From DATGLE01 sp035294325 (GTDB taxonomy: Bacteria; Chloroflexota; Ktedonobacteria; Ktedonobacterales; Ktedonobacteraceae), in contig DATGLE010000274.1 of assembly GCA_035294325.1 (NCBI GenBank), forward strand, positions 1 to 46,444: a DNA stretch of 46,444 nucleotides, written 5' to 3'. How positions within the stretch are numbered: position 1 is the stretch's first letter; every line of letters starts with the position of its first letter. A program made the translations under genes and the position numbers. Below, in pieces: positions 1-8,152 of the stretch. Under the pieces are notes generated by a model. It made no database searches and had not been told where the DNA came from. It saw nothing but the letters and a program-made list of their open reading frames with translations.

Positions 1-470
1 CTATCGCGCAGGCGCAACAACGCAACCCAACCACTGAGGATGGTGAGAACCAGCATACTCAGCGTCAGCAGAAAGGCATTGATGGGCGAGCGCAGGCCGA
101 AGTAGGCCGCGTTGAAGATGACATAGTTGAGCCAGGAGAGCGCCTGGAGCTGAAGATAAGCCGCGCGACCTTCCGTGCGCTCTGGCTTCCGCAATACCCT
201 GAGCAGGCCCCAGATCACGCTCACGTTGTTGACCGTCCAGGCCGGCCCAAAGGCCCAGGATGGCGGTGTGATCTTCGCCTGCTTGAGCGACTTGAAGTAG
301 GCGGTATCACCGAACAATTCACGCACGCTGTTTATCCGCCGCCTGCCAGGTCCGCTCACCAGCGCACACAGCCCGAACGCCAGTCCTTGCATCAGCAGGT
401 AGAACAGCACACCGTGATACCAGTGCCAGCGCTCTTTCCCTTCCGCTCTCCGTTCAATTCTTATAGTCAT
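1..470 (-). CDS. tspO: TspO/MBR family membrane protein, 3' end cut by window edge
   Basis: The first 156 codons are present; the C-terminus lies outside the window. After a basic, cytosolic N-terminus comes a hydrophobic segment. Then follow the family hallmark residues PPSWAFGPAWTVNN (about residues 68-81), where a Pro-Pro-x-Trp-x-Phe-x-Pro-x-Trp pattern opens a membrane helix, and two more hydrophobic helices. TspO/MBR proteins are five-helix membrane proteins that bind porphyrins and related ligands, and in bacteria they often accompany pigment genes. The ATG at 470 is chosen for its AGGAGAGG ribosome-binding site 8-10 bases upstream. It follows crtI on the same strand after about 50 bases, so it is probably the last known gene of the carotenoid operon. 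Its substrate is unknown. Confidence 0.8.
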   Translation of the reverse strand, partial: MTIRIERRAEGKERWHWYHGVLFYLLMQGLAFGLCALVSGPGRRRINSVRELFGDTAYFKSLKQAKITPPSWAFGPAWTVNNVSVIWGLLRVLRKPERTEGRAAYLQLQALSWLNYVIFNAAYFGLRSPINAFLLTLSMLVLTILSGWVALLRLRD

Positions 471-521
471 ATGGTCTCCTCTCCTGCTCTTTTGACTGTG
501 AGCTACAAAGCAGTAGCTCAT

Positions 522-2060
522 TTACTTGCTCGTCGTCGCCAGATCCCTCAGCACCAGGCGGCTCGTCAGTTCGGCGGAAAGCAGGACCCCGGGAATGCCT
601 GCCCCGGGATGCGTTCCCGCTCCCACGAAGTAGAGGCCGCCGATGGTATCGCTCCGGTTATGCGGGCGAAAGTAGGCCGATTGCAAAAGTGTTGGCTCAA
701 TGGAAAAAGCGGCTCCAAGATGACTGCGCAGCTGCGAGGCAAAATCGAGCGGCGTAAAGCAGCGCTCGGTGACGATGCTCGCTCTCAATCCTGCCATCCC
801 TGCCGATTGTTCCAGATAATCCAGAATGCGTTCACGCAGTGGGGCCGTCTCGCGCCGCCAATCGATGCCATGCGCAAGATTGGGCACCGGGACGAGCACA
901 TACAGGCTTTCTCCTCCTGGCGGCGCGAGATTCGGATCGGTGCGCGTTGGCGTGTGAAGGTAGAGCGCCAGTTCCTCTGGCAGCCCCTGCCCATCGAAGA
1001 TGTGATACACGAGCCGGCGATACTGCCGTGGCATAAAGATCGTATGGTGGCGCAACTGCGGTAACTTCCGATTTATGCCCAGGTAGAGCAAAAAGCAGCT
1101 CATAGAGTAGCGGTAGTGGGCAAGACGCCAGCGCAGCATGCCAGATAGCTCCTCCTCTGGCAGCAGTTTGAGGCAGGTGGTCGCGACATCGCTATTCGCG
1201 ACAATAGCCTGTGCTGGCAGGCTCGTCCCATCCGCTAGCCTCACCCCTGTGACCTGCTTCCGCGCGAGCGTAATGCGCTCAACAGGCGTTCCGTAACGCG
1301 TGGTGCCTCCGAGCGTGTGGAAGAGGCGCTCCATTGCCTCTACCAGCGCATACATGCCGCCCAGCGCGAAGTGAACGCCCCCAAGACGCTCCAGGTAGGG
1401 TACGATACTGTAAATCGCGCTGGCACGAAACGGGTTCCCGCCGATAAAAAGCGGGTGGAAGGAGAAGACCATGCGCAAATATGGATCGCGGAAGTAGCGA
1501 GACACAAACGCATAGACGCTGCGCTGTCCCCCCAGACGTACCAGCTCGGGCACAACCCGCAGGAAGTCGCCTCCGCTTAGAAATGGCTGTCTGGCGAGAT
1601 CGACGAAGGCGCGCTGGTAGATCTGCTGCGTGGCGGCAAGGAAGGCCCGATAGCCCGCTACATCGCGTGGCTCAAAACGCGCGATCTCGGCTTCATCCGC
1701 CCCGGCTGTGCCACAGTAGTCGAACGAGCGTCCATCATGGAATACAATACGATAGAACGGGTTAAGGGGCAACAGGGTCACATCATCGTGCAGGTTGCGC
1801 CCGGCGCTGTGCCAGAGGTCCTCCAGCAGCTGTGGGGCCGTAATCAGCGTGGGTCCCATATCGAAAGTAAAGCCATTGATACGAAGCTGCGAGGCTCTCC
1901 CGCCGGGGTGTTCGCGCGCTTCTACCAGCGTCACGTCATAGCCGGCCGCTTGCAGGCGAATGGCCGTGGCGAGGCCGCCAAATCCAGCGCCAATGACCAC
2001 AATCTTGTGCCTGCGCGCAAGATGCGCCGCAGGCATTCCATCAATTGTGAGCGGCTTCAT
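522..2060 (-). CDS. crtI: CrtI-type phytoene desaturase / carotenoid oxidoreductase
   Basis: A 512-residue FAD-dependent desaturase of the CrtI family, the usual length. The N-terminal dinucleotide fold VVIGAGFGGLATA lies at about residues 21-33, followed by the acidic residue ending beta-2 (VTLVEA) and the GGRA motif. The C-terminus carries the CrtI signature FVGAGTHPGAGIPGVLLSAE at about 478-497. CrtI enzymes desaturate phytoene toward lycopene at the membrane. The ATG at 2060 is preferred over an in-frame start 12 codons earlier because AGAGGAGG precedes it and its first bases form ATGA with the stop of the upstream gene, which indicates translational coupling. CrtI homologues also include carotenoid ketolases and diapophytoene enzymes. 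It is the only such enzyme in the cluster, which favours phytoene desaturation. Confidence 0.9.
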   Translation of the reverse strand: MKPLTIDGMPAAHLARRHKIVVIGAGFGGLATAIRLQAAGYDVTLVEAREHPGGRASQLRINGFTFDMGPTLITAPQLLEDLWHSAGRNLHDDVTLLPLNPFYRIVFHDGRSFDYCGTAGADEAEIARFEPRDVAGYRAFLAATQQIYQRAFVDLARQPFLSGGDFLRVVPELVRLGGQRSVYAFVSRYFRDPYLRMVFSFHPLFIGGNPFRASAIYSIVPYLERLGGVHFALGGMYALVEAMERLFHTLGGTTRYGTPVERITLARKQVTGVRLADGTSLPAQAIVANSDVATTCLKLLPEEELSGMLRWRLAHYRYSMSCFLLYLGINRKLPQLRHHTIFMPRQYRRLVYHIFDGQGLPEELALYLHTPTRTDPNLAPPGGESLYVLVPVPNLAHGIDWRRETAPLRERILDYLEQSAGMAGLRASIVTERCFTPLDFASQLRSHLGAAFSIEPTLLQSAYFRPHNRSDTIGGLYFVGAGTHPGAGIPGVLLSAELTSRLVLRDLATTSK

Positions 2061-3634
2061 CGTCTGATTACCTCCTCTGCATCGAGCGCGGCGCACGCGG
2101 CACGCGGCTCGGAAAGGGAGCGAACGCGTTCCTCGACAGCGCGGATCAGTTGATCCTGGTTGGCGAAGTTCTGTCGAAAGAGCGGCGGGCCGAAGCGGAG
2201 CGTGATGCGCCAGCGTTCCTCACGTTGATAGAGGAGGCCGGCGGGGATGATCGCGACCCGGCAGACACCATCGCCTTCTGCCAGCTTGACCAGGCGCGCG
2301 AAACCGCGACGGAAAGGCAGAAAAGCGTCCTCGCTCTGTTTGGGCGTGTAGACTGGATCGATATTTGGATAAGCTTCCGGGAAGATAGCCAGCGCCTCGC
2401 CGCTGCGCAGGAGCCGGATCGTCTCGGTGACGGCGCGGCGCATGTAGCGCTGCACCTCATCGGAGGTATACGCGCTCCGGGGTCCGGGGGCGGATGGGGC
2501 CAGCCGCTCGGCGCGCAGCACGATGGGCCAGTCGAGCAGCGCGCAGGCGCGCTCCATCGCCAGGCGCAGCCAGGGCCGCTTGATCCAGTCCGGCGCGACG
2601 AGGATATGCAGGCGGCGCGGAACGACACTCAGCAGCGCGCAGCCATCGTAGAGATGATGAAAGTGGCGCGCTGCGATCAGCGCCGGCCCGTCCTGTGGTA
2701 TCCATTCCTGTCCCTCAACCGTGAGAATGGCGTTGCGCCTGAGCAGCGCCCGACTCGCCATGCGCACGGTCAGATGCGACATGAAGCGCGCCGGAGAGAT
2801 TCCGCTGCCGCCCAGATGCCGCCTGTGCGGCAGGAGCGCGAGCGAGGCGGGGAGTATGCCCAGGGCGATCCCGATCAGCGGCGGCAATAAGAGGCCAGCG
2901 GAGAGGTTCAGAACGATGGCGAAGCAGGTATTGGCAGCATACATACCGAAAGGCAGCCAGGCGACAAGAGACCGGCTATCGAGCGGGGCACGCCAGAGCC
3001 AGCGGCTCACACTCATATAGATCAGCCCCGTCACCGACCAGCCGACCAGGTTACTGATCGGCATGCCAAAGTAGGGGCCGCTTTCGTACCACATCCAGAA
3101 ATGGACGGGCAGATTGGTATTCGCCATGGCCGGGTCCAGCGAGAGGTCCCACACCGTCAGGAAGTAGACGCCGATCAGCAAGCTCCAGAGCGTCTTGCGC
3201 GCCCACCCGGTACGCGCGACAAGCAGGTGTGCCAGCAGCAGCGAGGTCAGGCCCATATAGAACCAGGAGAGCGGGATTGAATACGGTACATGCCCCAGGA
3301 TCTTTACGCCCAGAAAATCGGTGTAGGCATAGGGACCGAAAGGAAAGCCTGTGCTCGTTCCCATCAACTCCATACTCAGCGAGATCAACGTGGAAGCAGC
3401 GAAAAAGATCAGCGTCTTGCGCACACCAACGAAGAGCAGGCCGAAGAGCAGCATGGTTGCCGCGCCCAGGAGAATATGCAATGAGCCGGCATAGCGGATA
3501 CCGAAGTTGAAGACCTGGGCGCCGTAGGCTGTGTGATCCCATAGCTCAGGATGGGGCATGGCGATCAGCAGCCCTGCCAGGCCGAACGCCAGGGCTGCCA
3601 GGTGGCAGCAAAAGAGAATCTTGACGGCTTTCAT
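2057..3634 (-). CDS. Fusion: CruF-like carotenoid hydratase (DUF422) + PlsC-type acyltransferase
   Basis: A 525-residue two-domain protein. Residues about 1-270 form a multi-helix membrane domain with CruF/DUF422 hallmarks: GFPFGPYAYTDFLG (96-109), PLSWF (121-125), WDLSLDPAM (162-170) and GPYFGMPISNLVGW (186-199). CruF hydrates the psi end of carotenoids at C-1'. Residues about 290-505 resemble PlsC acyltransferases: a His-rich RHFHHLYDG block (323-331) where HX4D is expected, FPEAYPN (418-424) where FPEG is usual, and IIPAGLLY near the end. The ATG at 3634 follows GCGAGGAGG; a longer reading frame upstream overlaps the glycosyltransferase and is rejected. The neighbours (glycosyltransferase before, crtI after, both by ATGA overlap) suggest hydration, glycosylation and acylation of one carotenoid. 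The acyl role is inferred, and the altered motifs leave activity open. Confidence 0.82.
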   Translation of the reverse strand: MKAVKILFCCHLAALAFGLAGLLIAMPHPELWDHTAYGAQVFNFGIRYAGSLHILLGAATMLLFGLLFVGVRKTLIFFAASTLISLSMELMGTSTGFPFGPYAYTDFLGVKILGHVPYSIPLSWFYMGLTSLLLAHLLVARTGWARKTLWSLLIGVYFLTVWDLSLDPAMANTNLPVHFWMWYESGPYFGMPISNLVGWSVTGLIYMSVSRWLWRAPLDSRSLVAWLPFGMYAANTCFAIVLNLSAGLLLPPLIGIALGILPASLALLPHRRHLGGSGISPARFMSHLTVRMASRALLRRNAILTVEGQEWIPQDGPALIAARHFHHLYDGCALLSVVPRRLHILVAPDWIKRPWLRLAMERACALLDWPIVLRAERLAPSAPGPRSAYTSDEVQRYMRRAVTETIRLLRSGEALAIFPEAYPNIDPVYTPKQSEDAFLPFRRGFARLVKLAEGDGVCRVAIIPAGLLYQREERWRITLRFGPPLFRQNFANQDQLIRAVEERVRSLSEPRAACAALDAEEVIRR

Positions 3635-4788
3635 GCATTTCCTCCTCGCAGAAGTATACGTCCACGCCAGACATGCCGGCGCTGTAAGGCTTTTCTCGCA
3701 AGCTGGATGGCGACCGGCAGGTCGCACAGCGGTGAGAGCCAGTAGGGCCACAGACGCCGCCGGTAGGCTCGCGCCATGCCACAGAGCACCCCAATGCGTA
3801 CAGCCGCCAGCCATGCGTTGAGCAGCGTGACAGGGTGGGAGCGCCTTCCCAGCGCGAGCAGCACAAGAAAGAGCGGAAGAGGCAGCGCCTGGACCAGCAT
3901 GATTTCCAGCCAGCCCAGCAGCGCCTGCACGCCCGAAAATTGATCGCGCATGGGCAGCGAGCGCGTCCAGTTGCGCCAGGCTTCCCCTGCACTCGTGTAC
4001 ATCTGCACGCTCACCAGATCATCAGTCTCAAAGAAGCCGGCAGGGTAGCCTGCTGCGACCAGCGCTCGTGCCAGCGTGATGTCTTCGCAGAGAGAATGGG
4101 CGGCCACAGCAAAGCCGCCGCAGGCTTGCAGTGCCTCCCGGTGCACCAGGAAGCACTGCCCGTTGGCCTGCACTTCGGGTATGCGGCGCGCAATCCTGCC
4201 CGGAATACCAGAGCGATAGACCAGGGTTGCGAGGAGTGCAGGATGAACCAGGCAGAGGCCAGGGCTTGCCAGTTCCTGGAGCGTCGCGACACTCAGTACG
4301 TGCAGGTTATCTCGCAGCGCGCGGGCAAGCAGAGCGCGGACCAGACCGGGGGCAGGCCGAACATCCGCGTCAAGAGTGAGAATCCAGTTCGCGGAGGGAT
4401 CGCCAGCGCGCCGTCCGAACTCCAGCCCCCAGCTTTTGCCATTCCAGGAAGCCGGGATGGGACGGCTATCAAACAGGTGGATGCGCGCGTCACGCCTGGC
4501 GAAGCTTTGAACGATCTGTTGTGTGCCATCCTGCGAACCGCCATCAACTACCAGGATCTCGCTCACTTCGGGGCCTTGCTTGAGTAATCCTTCCAGACAG
4601 GGGGCGAGGCGGTCATGCTCATTAAGCACCGGGACAATGACCGAGACGCGTTCCTGTTCCGGTACGCCCCATGTTTCCACACATTGAATACGTTCCGCGC
4701 CAGCGCTGCGGATCATACGCAGGATCACGCGCACTCCCAGCAGGGTTTGTGCCAGAGCGAATGGAACGAGGAGATGCTCAAACTTCAC
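3631..4788 (-). CDS. Family 2 glycosyltransferase, CruG/HpnB-like
   Basis: A 385-residue membrane-associated GT2 enzyme. An N-terminal hydrophobic segment is followed by the GT-A start VSVIVPVLNE, then VVDGGSQDGT, the DAD metal-binding motif in LTLDADVRP, and a CEDITLARAL block typical of processive-like or carotenoid GT2 proteins. The C-terminal third is hydrophobic with two or more membrane helices. CruG-type enzymes glycosylate the hydroxyl that CruF creates, and CruF and CruG genes are commonly adjacent. Here the fusion gene with the CruF domain starts inside this gene's stop codon (ATGA). A GTG at 4788 is chosen: it has TGGAGGTG a few bases upstream and overlaps the crtB end by 11 bases. 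An in-frame ATG at 4845 would overlap crtB by 68 bases. The sugar donor cannot be told. Confidence 0.8.
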   Translation of the reverse strand: MKFEHLLVPFALAQTLLGVRVILRMIRSAGAERIQCVETWGVPEQERVSVIVPVLNEHDRLAPCLEGLLKQGPEVSEILVVDGGSQDGTQQIVQSFARRDARIHLFDSRPIPASWNGKSWGLEFGRRAGDPSANWILTLDADVRPAPGLVRALLARALRDNLHVLSVATLQELASPGLCLVHPALLATLVYRSGIPGRIARRIPEVQANGQCFLVHREALQACGGFAVAAHSLCEDITLARALVAAGYPAGFFETDDLVSVQMYTSAGEAWRNWTRSLPMRDQFSGVQALLGWLEIMLVQALPLPLFLVLLALGRRSHPVTLLNAWLAAVRIGVLCGMARAYRRRLWPYWLSPLCDLPVAIQLARKALQRRHVWRGRILLRGGNA

Positions 4789-5800
4789 CGCGCACCTCCA
4801 TTTCCCGGCATGGAAATATTTCTCCGCCTCGCCAGAGCCGATCAAGCATGAAGGCGATCATGGCCTCACCGATCTTCTCGGGAAAACTGGTGGCGGCACG
4901 CAAGCGGAGCACGTCGTAGTCCCGGCGAGCAATCACTGTTAAAATGCGGCGATAAAGCCTGGCAGCAAGCAGGACGGGGAGCCGGCACTGCGGAGGCAGC
5001 AGCCAGATGCCGGGCATGCTCTGCGCATAGTAGTCAGAGGCGCGAGCAGTCTGGTAGCGCATGAAGGCGCGGAAGCGCGCATCGGGACCGCGTTGCGCTC
5101 GTATGAGCTGGCACAGGTGCGCACGCGAAGAGCCGAAACGCGCCAGGTCATCGCGTGGGAGGTAGAGGCGGCCCACTGCCAGGTCGCTGCCCACATCGCG
5201 TAAGATGTTGGTGAGCTGCATGGCGATGCCCAGGCTCTCCGCCGCGTGCAGCGCCTGATCCGATGTGGCGCCCATGACATGTGCCAGGGCGCGACCAACC
5301 GTTCCCGCCACTCCATAGCAGTAGCGCTCCATCTCCGCGAAAGTAAGCATCTCCCGTGGTTCCAGGTCTATTGTGAGACCGGCGAGAAAATCAAGAAATA
5401 TTCCTGGCGGAATATGATAATCGGCCATAATGACGGCCAGCCGCTCACCTAAAGGTTCGCGGGGCGCCGGGGATGAACCGTGCATTGTGAACCAGGCATG
5501 CCAGGCGCACAATTCCTCGCGCACTCTTTCACTCTGGTTGTGCTCACCTGGCTCATCTACCAGATCGTCAAGTATTCGGAAGAAGGCATAGAGGGTGGTG
5601 ATAGGACGGCGAAGAGTGGGGGGGAAAAAACGCGCGGCAAAATGGAAGGTCCGTCCGTGCGTTGCCAGGAGCTGTTCCTCCCAGGCGAGATTCCCTGCGA
5701 CGGGGGAACCGGGGCGACCCGCCTCTCTCACAGGGCCAGGCTCTTCCTTGATATGGCCGGGACTTTGCGTACCATTCCTCGCTGTCTCAACAAAACTCAT
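4778..5800 (-). CDS. crtB: Phytoene synthase (squalene/phytoene synthase family)
   Basis: A 340-residue trans-isoprenyl diphosphate synthase. Both Asp-rich magnesium-binding motifs are intact: DDLVDE at about residues 78-83 and RDVGSD at about 201-206 within the highly conserved stretch QLTNILRDVGSDLAVGR. These bind the diphosphates of two geranylgeranyl-PP molecules, which the enzyme condenses to phytoene, the first committed step of C40 carotenoid synthesis. The ATG at 5800 is used; a TTG at 5821 in the same frame would add seven residues and cannot be excluded, since ribosome-binding signals are weak for both. It is the first gene of the carotenoid operon. The residues before about 40 are poorly conserved and proline-rich. 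A C30 squalene-type product is less likely given crtI in the same operon. Confidence 0.9.
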   Translation of the reverse strand: MSFVETARNGTQSPGHIKEEPGPVREAGRPGSPVAGNLAWEEQLLATHGRTFHFAARFFPPTLRRPITTLYAFFRILDDLVDEPGEHNQSERVREELCAWHAWFTMHGSSPAPREPLGERLAVIMADYHIPPGIFLDFLAGLTIDLEPREMLTFAEMERYCYGVAGTVGRALAHVMGATSDQALHAAESLGIAMQLTNILRDVGSDLAVGRLYLPRDDLARFGSSRAHLCQLIRAQRGPDARFRAFMRYQTARASDYYAQSMPGIWLLPPQCRLPVLLAARLYRRILTVIARRDYDVLRLRAATSFPEKIGEAMIAFMLDRLWRGGEIFPCREMEVRGEV

Positions 5801-5871
5801 ACCAGAACTCGTTCCTCTCAACAGTAATGCCTCTGCCCGGATGCTGCGGACCAGGAATAGCTATTTTCTTC

Positions 5872-5900
5872 ATTGTATCCGGGGGAGAAAGCAGGATCAG
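5872..5900 (-). promoter_or_regulatory. Weak candidate promoter for the carotenoid operon
   Basis: Read on the minus strand, TACAAT (5872-5877) is a good -10 box, with CTGATC (5895-5900) 17 bases upstream as a poor -35. It lies about 70 bases before the crtB start. The poor -35 leaves room for an alternative sigma factor or an activator. Nothing else coding is visible in 5801-6146 apart from the long hairpin described separately. Confidence 0.3.
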
Positions 5901-6084
5901 AAGTGCTGCGAAGGGCCCCACGCGGTGGGCAGAGGCGGTTGTGTCATCCTGCTGGATGCAGCATACCCATAAGACGCCCCATCTGGTACATTCTGGTAAT
6001 AGCAATCTGATGGTGAGGGATGTTCGATGCTCAGCGCCTTCGCCTTCTCTGGCCGGGCGGTCACACGGTGCAGCCGCGCAAGAA

Positions 6085-6143
6085 ATAGAGTGTGTTGTGC
6101 AAGAAATCGATCTTCGCACGATTTCTTGCACAACACACCCTAT
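6085..6143. repeat. Long hairpin: 20-bp perfect inverted repeat, extended to about 25 bp
   Basis: GTGTGTTGTGCAAGAAATCG (6090-6109) and its exact complement (6119-6138) are separated by a 9-base loop. Beyond one mismatch the stem continues four more pairs (6085-6088 with 6140-6143). A further GCAAGAAAT copy stands just outside, at about 6078-6086. The hairpin starts four bases after the stop codon of the minus-strand beta-propeller gene and is followed on that strand by a T-rich run, so it could terminate the sigma operon. Its length and perfection exceed what a terminator needs and suggest a mobile palindromic repeat. Confidence 0.85.
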
Positions 6144-6146
6144 AAA

Positions 6147-7433
6147 TTATTCTGTTTTCGGATGGAGCAGCACCAGTTCCTCCCCGGTTGGCGTGGACTG
6201 GAGGAGAAGAATGCGGCCATCGCGCAGAAAGTTTGGGAAGGTCTGCTGCGCTCTGGTTGCGGGCAGGACGATGCGCGGGCCAGAGAGCGTCCGCGCGCGG
6301 AGCGCTCCCCCATCGCTGTAGATCAGGGTGCGGCTATCAGGGGACCAGCTCCAGCCCGCCAGCGCGTGATGAATAGGGATGGCGAGCCGGGTTTGTGCCG
6401 TGGCAACGTTGATGGCCTGGAGGCTTGTTCCTGCCTCCGCCGAAAGGCGCTCATAGGTCAACAGGCGGCTATCGGGAGACCAGGCGAGGGTGCCAATGGT
6501 GAAGTCTCCGGGTGCCACCAGTTCTTGCAGCCGCCCGCTTTGCCTGTCCATGAGATAGATCGCGCGCCCCGGCTGGCTGAGCGCGGTTGGGCCTGCCGGT
6601 CCATTGCCAGCCACGACCAGAGCCAGGTGTTTGCCATCGGGAGACCAGAGCAGGCGCTGCACGGGCAGCGAAAGCGACATCTTTGCCAGCAGGTGGGTAG
6701 GGTGCCCGTCGCGCGTGGTCGCCCACAACGCCGCAGGCCCTTTCTCTTGCGTGACATAGGTGATCGATTGTCCCGCCGGGGACCAGTCGGCAGCGAGAGC
6801 GTGTGGTCCGAGCGGAGACATATATTTGCCGTAGGGAACCAGTGCCAGCAGCGGTTGGGCGGCCCCTGGCGGAGTGACAACCGTCACCAGTGCCGAGCCG
6901 TCGGGCGCCCAGCTGGCGCTATGGGCCTCGCGCATTGCCAGCACATTCGTCGCGGTGGGATCGGAAAGGTCCGCCGTATACATGACACCGGGCTGATTGA
7001 CCGGCTCATAGACCAGGTGGTGCCCGGTGGGATCAAGCGCGATGACGCTGACCCCTTTAGAGAGTGATGGGGGAGCCGGGATCGTTCGCTCGACCTGATA
7101 GGCGAGAGCCTGCCCCGTCGGGAGCGGGGCGGGTTGGGGCCGCCAGAGAAGCAACGTCAGCGAAAGAGAGAGCGCGATGACCAGGGCAGCGGCCAGTCCC
7201 AGCGCGAGACGGCGAGGCGCGCGGCGAACGTGCCGTGGAGGCAGGTGGCCGACGATATGTTCGCGCAAGGCAGGGGGAAAAGGCACCTGCGCGGCTTGCC
7301 GCTCCAACGCGGAGATGAGCGCCGCTTCAAGGCGGGGATCGACATCGGGATAGGAAGGGTGTGCCGGCGCCTGCGGGTCATGGCGCGGCGATTGGCGAGC
7401 GGGTTCGTGTACTCCGCCGTTGGTGTCGCTCAT
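6147..7433 (-). CDS. Membrane-anchored beta-propeller protein, probable anti-sigma factor
   Basis: A 428-residue protein. Residues 1-75 are a soluble, proline-rich cytosolic segment with a helical stretch around 33-62. One membrane helix at about 76-96 follows. The rest is extracytoplasmic and built of PD40/TolB-like blades, seen as repeated WSPDG-type motifs: SWAPDGSALV, DWSPAGQSITYV, LWSPDGKHLALV, AWSPDSRLLTYE and SWSPDSRTLIYS. It begins with ATGA overlapping the stop of the ECF sigma gene, which strongly suggests a regulator-partner pair: the cytosolic part could hold the sigma factor and the propeller could sense an envelope signal. No zinc-binding anti-sigma HxxxCxxC motif is seen, so the anti-sigma role rests on position and topology. 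A ribosome-binding site GAGAGAGG precedes the ATG. Confidence 0.75.
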   Translation of the reverse strand: MSDTNGGVHEPARQSPRHDPQAPAHPSYPDVDPRLEAALISALERQAAQVPFPPALREHIVGHLPPRHVRRAPRRLALGLAAALVIALSLSLTLLLWRPQPAPLPTGQALAYQVERTIPAPPSLSKGVSVIALDPTGHHLVYEPVNQPGVMYTADLSDPTATNVLAMREAHSASWAPDGSALVTVVTPPGAAQPLLALVPYGKYMSPLGPHALAADWSPAGQSITYVTQEKGPAALWATTRDGHPTHLLAKMSLSLPVQRLLWSPDGKHLALVVAGNGPAGPTALSQPGRAIYLMDRQSGRLQELVAPGDFTIGTLAWSPDSRLLTYERLSAEAGTSLQAINVATAQTRLAIPIHHALAGWSWSPDSRTLIYSDGGALRARTLSGPRIVLPATRAQQTFPNFLRDGRILLLQSTPTGEELVLLHPKTE

Positions 7434-8152
7434 GATATTCCTCTCTCTCGGGGGTTGAGCTGCGGCCTTTCCTCTTCCGGTTCCAGCATGTCCTTGCGGG
7501 CTGGCGGAAGGGGTAGCTCGATGCGCAACCGGCGCCGAATGTTCTTGAGAGCAGCTTGCAGGCGCTTGCGCAGCGTGTTCTCGGCGACACCTAGCAGCGC
7601 GGCGATCTCGGGCATCGTGAGACGATGGTAGTAAAAGAGCACAAGAACCACGCGCTGATTCATAGGCAGCGCTGCCAGCGCCTCCTGTATGTCGAGCCAG
7701 TCTTCCCTCTGCTCCAGCGCGGGTGCGGCACCGTTGGTGGCAGCCAGGGCCTCCGGGCTGCCGAGACGTTCGCGCAGGAGCCTGGCCTGGCGGGCCAGTT
7801 GCCTTTTCAAGCTCGTTGTCTGATTGACCACGATTTTGAGCAGCCAGGGCCGCAACAGCGCCGGGTCGCGCAGCGTCTCCAGGCGCTTCCAGGCCAGGAA
7901 AAACGCATCCTGAACAGTATCTTTCGCCATTTCCTCATCCCTGAGCAGCAGGAAGGCCGTGCGCAGCAACAAGCCGCCATAGGCATCGACAATGCGGGCG
8001 AAGGCGCGCTCATCTCCTGCCAGGCATCTTGCGACAACTTCTACCTGCCAGCTTTCCTGTTCCGAAGGCTGCTCCCCCGTTTCAGATAAGAAGGACATGT
8101 CTGGCTGGTCGTCCTGATCGGCGCTGAATGGTCCATATGACACGACATACAC
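7430..8152 (-). CDS. ECF-type RNA polymerase sigma factor (sigma-70 family)
   Basis: A 240-residue (longest form) ECF sigma factor. Region 2 spans about residues 45-110, with the core-binding and -10 recognition stretch around DTVQDAFFLAWKRL and RPWLLKIVVNQ. Region 4 is a helix-turn-helix at about 160-212: LPMNQRVVLVLFYYHRLTM, then PEIAALLGVAENTLRKRLQ. No region 1 or 3 is present, as expected for ECF factors. The C-terminal 25 residues are charged and proline-rich. The start is uncertain: GTG at 8152, GTG at 8143 (AGAGG ten bases before it) or ATG at 8098 (weaker site); region 2 is intact in all cases. It is translationally coupled to the membrane propeller gene. The carotenoid operon 1.6 kb downstream is an attractive but unproven target. 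Confidence 0.88.
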   Translation of the reverse strand: MYVVSYGPFSADQDDQPDMSFLSETGEQPSEQESWQVEVVARCLAGDERAFARIVDAYGGLLLRTAFLLLRDEEMAKDTVQDAFFLAWKRLETLRDPALLRPWLLKIVVNQTTSLKRQLARQARLLRERLGSPEALAATNGAAPALEQREDWLDIQEALAALPMNQRVVLVLFYYHRLTMPEIAALLGVAENTLRKRLQAALKNIRRRLRIELPLPPARKDMLEPEEERPQLNPRERGIS

